Source: Sinonovacula constricta
Lineage: Eukaryota > Mollusca > Bivalvia > Cardiida > Solecurtidae
DNA length: 64,000 nucleotides
Reading direction: 5' to 3'
Assembly: GCA_007844125.1 (NCBI GenBank)
Contig: CM017559.1
Location: 28,910,652 to 28,974,651, forward strand
Shown here: one piece after another, positions 60,287-64,000 of the stretch
Layout: every line of letters begins with the position of its first letter
Numbering within the stretch: position 1 is the stretch's first letter
Notes under the pieces: model-generated
What the model saw: only the letters and a program-made list of their open reading frames with translations
What the model was told of the DNA's origin: nothing
Database searches by the model: none
Program-made: the position numbers and the translations under genes

Positions 60287-61693
60287 TGTGGCCGCTACTG
60301 TTACAATATGCCAATAGCTCTAGATAAGGAGAGTAAACCTTATTTGTTGCTGATGTATATAAGAGTTCCTCATAATTTTCACCCCTACGCTATAAATAAG
60401 TATTCCTTAGAATTGTTATACAAAGGTAATTATAATAATGAGTATAAGCAATATAAAGTAAATTATGAGGAGAAACTAAGGATTTATGATGACATTTATT
60501 ACCCTTTATCTACATCTTGGCTGATTGTAATAGCCACAAGTGTTACATCTATTGTGATACGCTCCAATCAATAGGTTATTTTATTGTTTTATTATATAAA
60601 GTATTATGTAAAACTACATAGATATGCATTTATTTTTTAAGAATCAGGGGGTTATTTTACTGACATAATGTTTCATTTTCTTATGTGTTTGTATTGTAGA
60701 TGCAGTGTTATTTTATGTTGTTGTTATTTTTTGTATTAGAGATGCCATGATTTTCATTTTGTAGGTCAGTAGTATAATGGAATTAGTTTTTTAGCAGTCT
60801 ATTAATCTTCTCAGTTGAAAATCTAAAAAAATGTAGAAAATACTTTTTTGTTTAAATTGTACATAGGTATTGTCAGTTTTGAGTAATGGCTGTAAAAATT
60901 AGGTACAGACTTATGTTCAGACCTTTTGATTAGTTGTAAATGCTTTACATAGCTTATGTAAATTCGACTTTGAACACAGTAATTTACATGTAATTAATGT
61001 TTATTGCAATTCTGGGTGTTTTGCAATTCTCATTTCACTGTGCAACCAGTTGTAAAATTACTCTGTTACATTTTTATTGCAATTCTGGGAGTTACTGCAA
61101 AACTGGTTGTTACATAGCTTATTGGTGGAACTATAATGATACTTTATGAGAAACCAGTTTGCAGTGGTTTGTGTTTCAGTCTGTAAACTTGAACACTGTA
61201 TTAGTCAATAGCATATTTCTTTGAAAATCAGTAAATGTTATTCTACTGCATATACAAACAATCATTTAACATCGGATCTGTACTAAAACAAACAATTATT
61301 TCAGTTTTTGACACCAATATTCTTGGATTAATTTTCTTATTAAAACATATCTTTGAAATTGTTAACAGGATCTAAAGGATCAGGTCTTAAATACAGCAAT
61401 TAATGTATTTAATATACATGTCATCTTTTTGCCCAAATGTCTATTGAACTCTGTATGTTTATATATTGTTATGGCTATATTTTGATTTCTTTTAAAATGT
61501 GCACTCAATTCAATTAGTGCCTCCAGCTTGGCAATAGCATGAATCTAAAAATGGGTTACACTTTGTCTCAAATGTGCCAAATGTTTCATGTTTTGTCGTT
61601 GTGCCTCTCTAACGTTGAAGTCTGCTACTCGTTTGCATTGCCGTTTTATGTATATACGATTGAATACATTTTGATGTAGGTTTTAAATGTGTA
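60287..61693 (+). other. Probable TRPM 3' UTR and downstream sequence
   Basis: AT-rich sequence after the stop. I see no strong AATAAA; ATTAAA near 61337 is a possible weak polyadenylation signal. AATTCTGGGTGTTTTGCAAT and AATTCTGGGAGTTACTGCAA form a short direct repeat (about 61010 and 61080). An 88-codon frame at 60308 looks non-coding. Confidence 0.5.
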
Positions 61694-63363
61694 ATGGGGT
61701 CCTACCGATATCCACAGTTATCTCCCTTGCGAAGTCAGTTTAGAGTGATTTCCCTTTGGTATTGGGTAGTTCCGGTTTGTTGAGAAAAACGACGATCAGA
61801 TAAGATATCGAGATTTATCCCTGTGTTCTTAAAGTAATTTCAAGGTTCGCTCTATATTCAGCGTAGGAAACTGATGCAGAACAGCAGTACAGCCAAAGCT
61901 TAGAAGGAAATTATGTATGATAAAGTAAAACTGTTAAAGTCGGAACAGTTTCTCAAGAAACTGTATGGGTGGGGTAAAATAAGTTGGTACTTAATCTCGA
62001 CAGATCGTCCCGTAATACTGGCGTGTTGCGATTAATTTCGCTATTTTTTTTTGTCTTTTTTTCGTCATTGATGAGCTGCAGATAATTTGTGTAAGCTTTT
62101 AATGTAAATGTGCTGGAAGTGAAGTTGTAATTGGAGCAATTCGACTATATTAATGCATTTTTATACTAGTCATAATTGAAATTAAAAGTGTGGCATGTAG
62201 GGAGTTGGCAACATATGCAACCTATTTTGGTGTGTGTATTTTTTGCTCTTTTTTCCTATTTTCATTAACTCATTGAGCCCTACAGCCAATTAACCAGTCA
62301 TCCCCTAGAGGCATTTCTCCAGTCATCCCCTACTCCTGGTGGGGGTCTTATCTGCCCCTCATGTCTGGTGACACATCTGGTGTGGATTACCGGTCTGTGT
62401 AAGATATTGGGGGTGGGTGTATACACAACACAATAAACATGTCATTTTTGATATACTCTAAAAGTTAATTTTCACATACTTGCAGCACAGAAAGTGCTTA
62501 ACACAACCGTGTAATTTTTAACACTGTAAGAAAAGAAATACTTCAGAAAAGAAAGAAAATGACTGAAATCTGAAGAACAAGTAAGATTAATAATATCAAA
62601 ATTAACACATTTCAAATAATTAAAATTGCTTTACACAACCGTGTAATTTTTAACACTGTAAGAAAAGAAATATTTCAGAAAAGAAAGAAAATGACTGAAA
62701 TCTGAAGAACAAGTAAGATTATTAATATCAAAATTAACACATTTCAAATAATTAAAATAAGATATAATTGACCTCATCAAGTTTTCTTATGTTTATAACG
62801 TAAATAACACTGATTTATTTTAAAAAATTATATAATGAGTAACTTTAAAAAAGTCGGCCGTCTTTGATTGAAAGTTGCGATTTACCGGTAGTTTGAAAAA
62901 TTAACGCTCTTAAACTTCATATTTGATTGAAAACTTCCGCTATTTCCAAGCGTTAGCTTTTGTCTTTTGATCTGTTGATATTTGCAATTATATTATAATT
63001 GGATCTGACACAGGTAATTCCACATACCCGCCGATACATGTGCGTATAAATAGGAATTTTAAAGCTAACAGTAAGGCACATCGCCGTTTTTCTTTCTCGT
63101 TTCATGTCTCGACATAATTAATTCATTGTGTTTACATCCGGGTTACATGAAATTCCAATACACATATTTCAGGCAATAAAACCTTACATGTGACCACGCT
63201 TTTTCCTAATCCACAGCTATTTTCAACATAAAATCGGCGTACTCTCAATATAGTGTACTGTATATAACCGAAACCGGAACTACCCAAAGAAGCGCCACCT
63301 CGTTCAAGGGAGGTAAATACGTAGCGAAATCAGGGATAACTCCGTATATCGGTAGGACCCCAT
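61694..63363. mobile_element. TA-flanked DNA transposon with long inverted repeats, non-autonomous
   Basis: Terminal block TAATGGGGTCCTACCGATAT at 61692 is repeated inverted, ending at 63365; TA lies at both outer edges, fitting a TA target duplication (mariner/pogo-type superfamilies). Imperfect pairing continues inward, including AGTTATC and TGGGTAGTTCCGGTTT (about 61763-61778 against 63271-63286), so the inverted repeats reach about 85-95 bp. No transposase frame is seen. A TATAAATAGG box near 63044 inside the right part could be a promoter relic. Confidence 0.88.
62502..62763 (+). repeat. 131-bp tandem duplication inside the TA-flanked element
   Basis: ACACAACCGTGTAATTTTTA starts two copies at 62502 and 62633; they differ at very few positions (ATACTTC/ATATTTC, TTAATAAT/TTATTAAT). 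Confidence 0.95.
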
Positions 63364-63469
63364 TAGATGATGGTAATGAAAAAATAGCTGGGTTTAAGTT
63401 TTCTGAGGTAAATTTTTTACCACACTTAAGATTTTATGTCGGGGATAATATGTTTATACAGCCCAGCAT

Positions 63470-63672
63470 ACATGTGAACTTTTTCTGAGGCCAAAGTGGG
63501 AGATTTTCACTTGCAAAGTGGGAGATTTGTTGTTTTCATATAAACATAGAAGGAAGTTATCTGTTTCTAAATAAGGAAATTTCTGAAAATGTGTACAATA
63601 CCCCTCATTTTTAAGTAATTTTGAACCTTAAAAGTGGGAGTCTCCCTCCAAAATTGGGAGATTTCCCAAGTA
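63470..63672 (+). mobile_element. MITE family D, copy 6
   Basis: ACATGTGAACTTTTTCTGAG at the left, GTGGGAGTCTCCCTCCAAAA and a worn right end (TTTCCCAAGT). It lies about 100 bp after the TA-flanked element. Confidence 0.85.
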
Positions 63673-64000
63673 TGCATCCGGGAAGATCAAGAATGGGTAA
63701 AATGTGTGTCTATGCTTAAATGTTATCACTGGGATAAAGTCATGAAGTTGGTATTTTAAGTTTACTGTCTGTGACTCTTGTTGATGTAAATAACTATGAT
63801 TTAGTCTGCACCTCCATGGTTGTTGTATTATCATATTTTATAGTCAGTAGGAAGAGTTAAGCACTTTTAGTCTGTGATCTTATGTATGAGATGTTCAATG
63901 TGAACAATAGTACTGTTTGATCATGCAATTTATATTTAACTGCTTGCAAATTAAACACATGAAATAACTAAACAACAGCCATTAAGCAAAGAAAAAAATA
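63673..64000. other. Right edge, no features seen
   Basis: Ordinary AT-rich sequence; the 68-codon minus frame at 63628-63834 overlaps the MITE and has no known domain. Confidence 0.45.

Noticed and set aside
58918..60057. Minus-strand and alternative + frames across the last TRPM exon
   Set aside because: Shadows of exon 12.
60308..60574. 88-codon frame after the TRPM stop
   Set aside because: Composition is Tyr/Asn/Lys-rich as expected from AT-rich 3' UTR; no domain or splice signals.

Overview
The window is animal nuclear DNA: AT-rich, with GT..AG introns, tRNA-derived SINEs, MITEs and many minisatellites. SINE tails of the type GATAAACCCAATAAACAAAC and the AAGGGAGATAACT-like motif near 61,720 suggest a mollusc, probably a bivalve. 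That assignment is inference from repeat style and protein similarity, not from a database search.

One gene runs through most of the window on the + strand: a TRPM cation channel closest to the TRPM1/3/6/7 group. Twelve exons (1124-1303, 3412-3509, 6347-6575, 6758-6925, 10254-10454, 16228-16356, 52651-52899, 53925-54099, 55344-55494, 57225-57415, 57874-58006, 58786-60286) join in phase into 1134 codons plus a stop. They cover the pre-S1 region, S1-S6 with pore, the TRP box, the coiled coil and a long tail without alpha-kinase. The N-terminal exons lie to the left of the window. Exon and residue numbers below count from the first exon seen here.

Intron 6 is about 36.3 kb and holds a second, complete gene on the opposite strand: an intronless 415-residue rhodopsin-class GPCR (39611-40858), probably a peptide receptor. 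No other convincing protein gene is present.

The rest is repeats. At least twelve minisatellite arrays (units about 22-60 bp) fill roughly 12 kb. Four of them touch TRPM exon junctions (donors of exons 1 and 2, acceptors of exons 6 and 11), and the exon 2 array has copied coding sequence plus the splice donor. Three tRNA-derived SINE families (A, B, C; more than 20 copies or pieces), a 200-bp MITE family (six copies) and several cut-and-paste elements are nested in one another: a 1.08-kb hAT-like element splitting a SINE; a Tigger/pogo-like element with a broken transposase, for which a paralogous empty site exists 13 kb away; a TTAA-flanked element inside an older MITE; a MITE inside a minisatellite; and a 1.67-kb TA-flanked element just 3' of the TRPM gene.

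No unknown gene system is evident. The most unusual signal is the repeated growth of tandem arrays at splice junctions of a single ion-channel gene.
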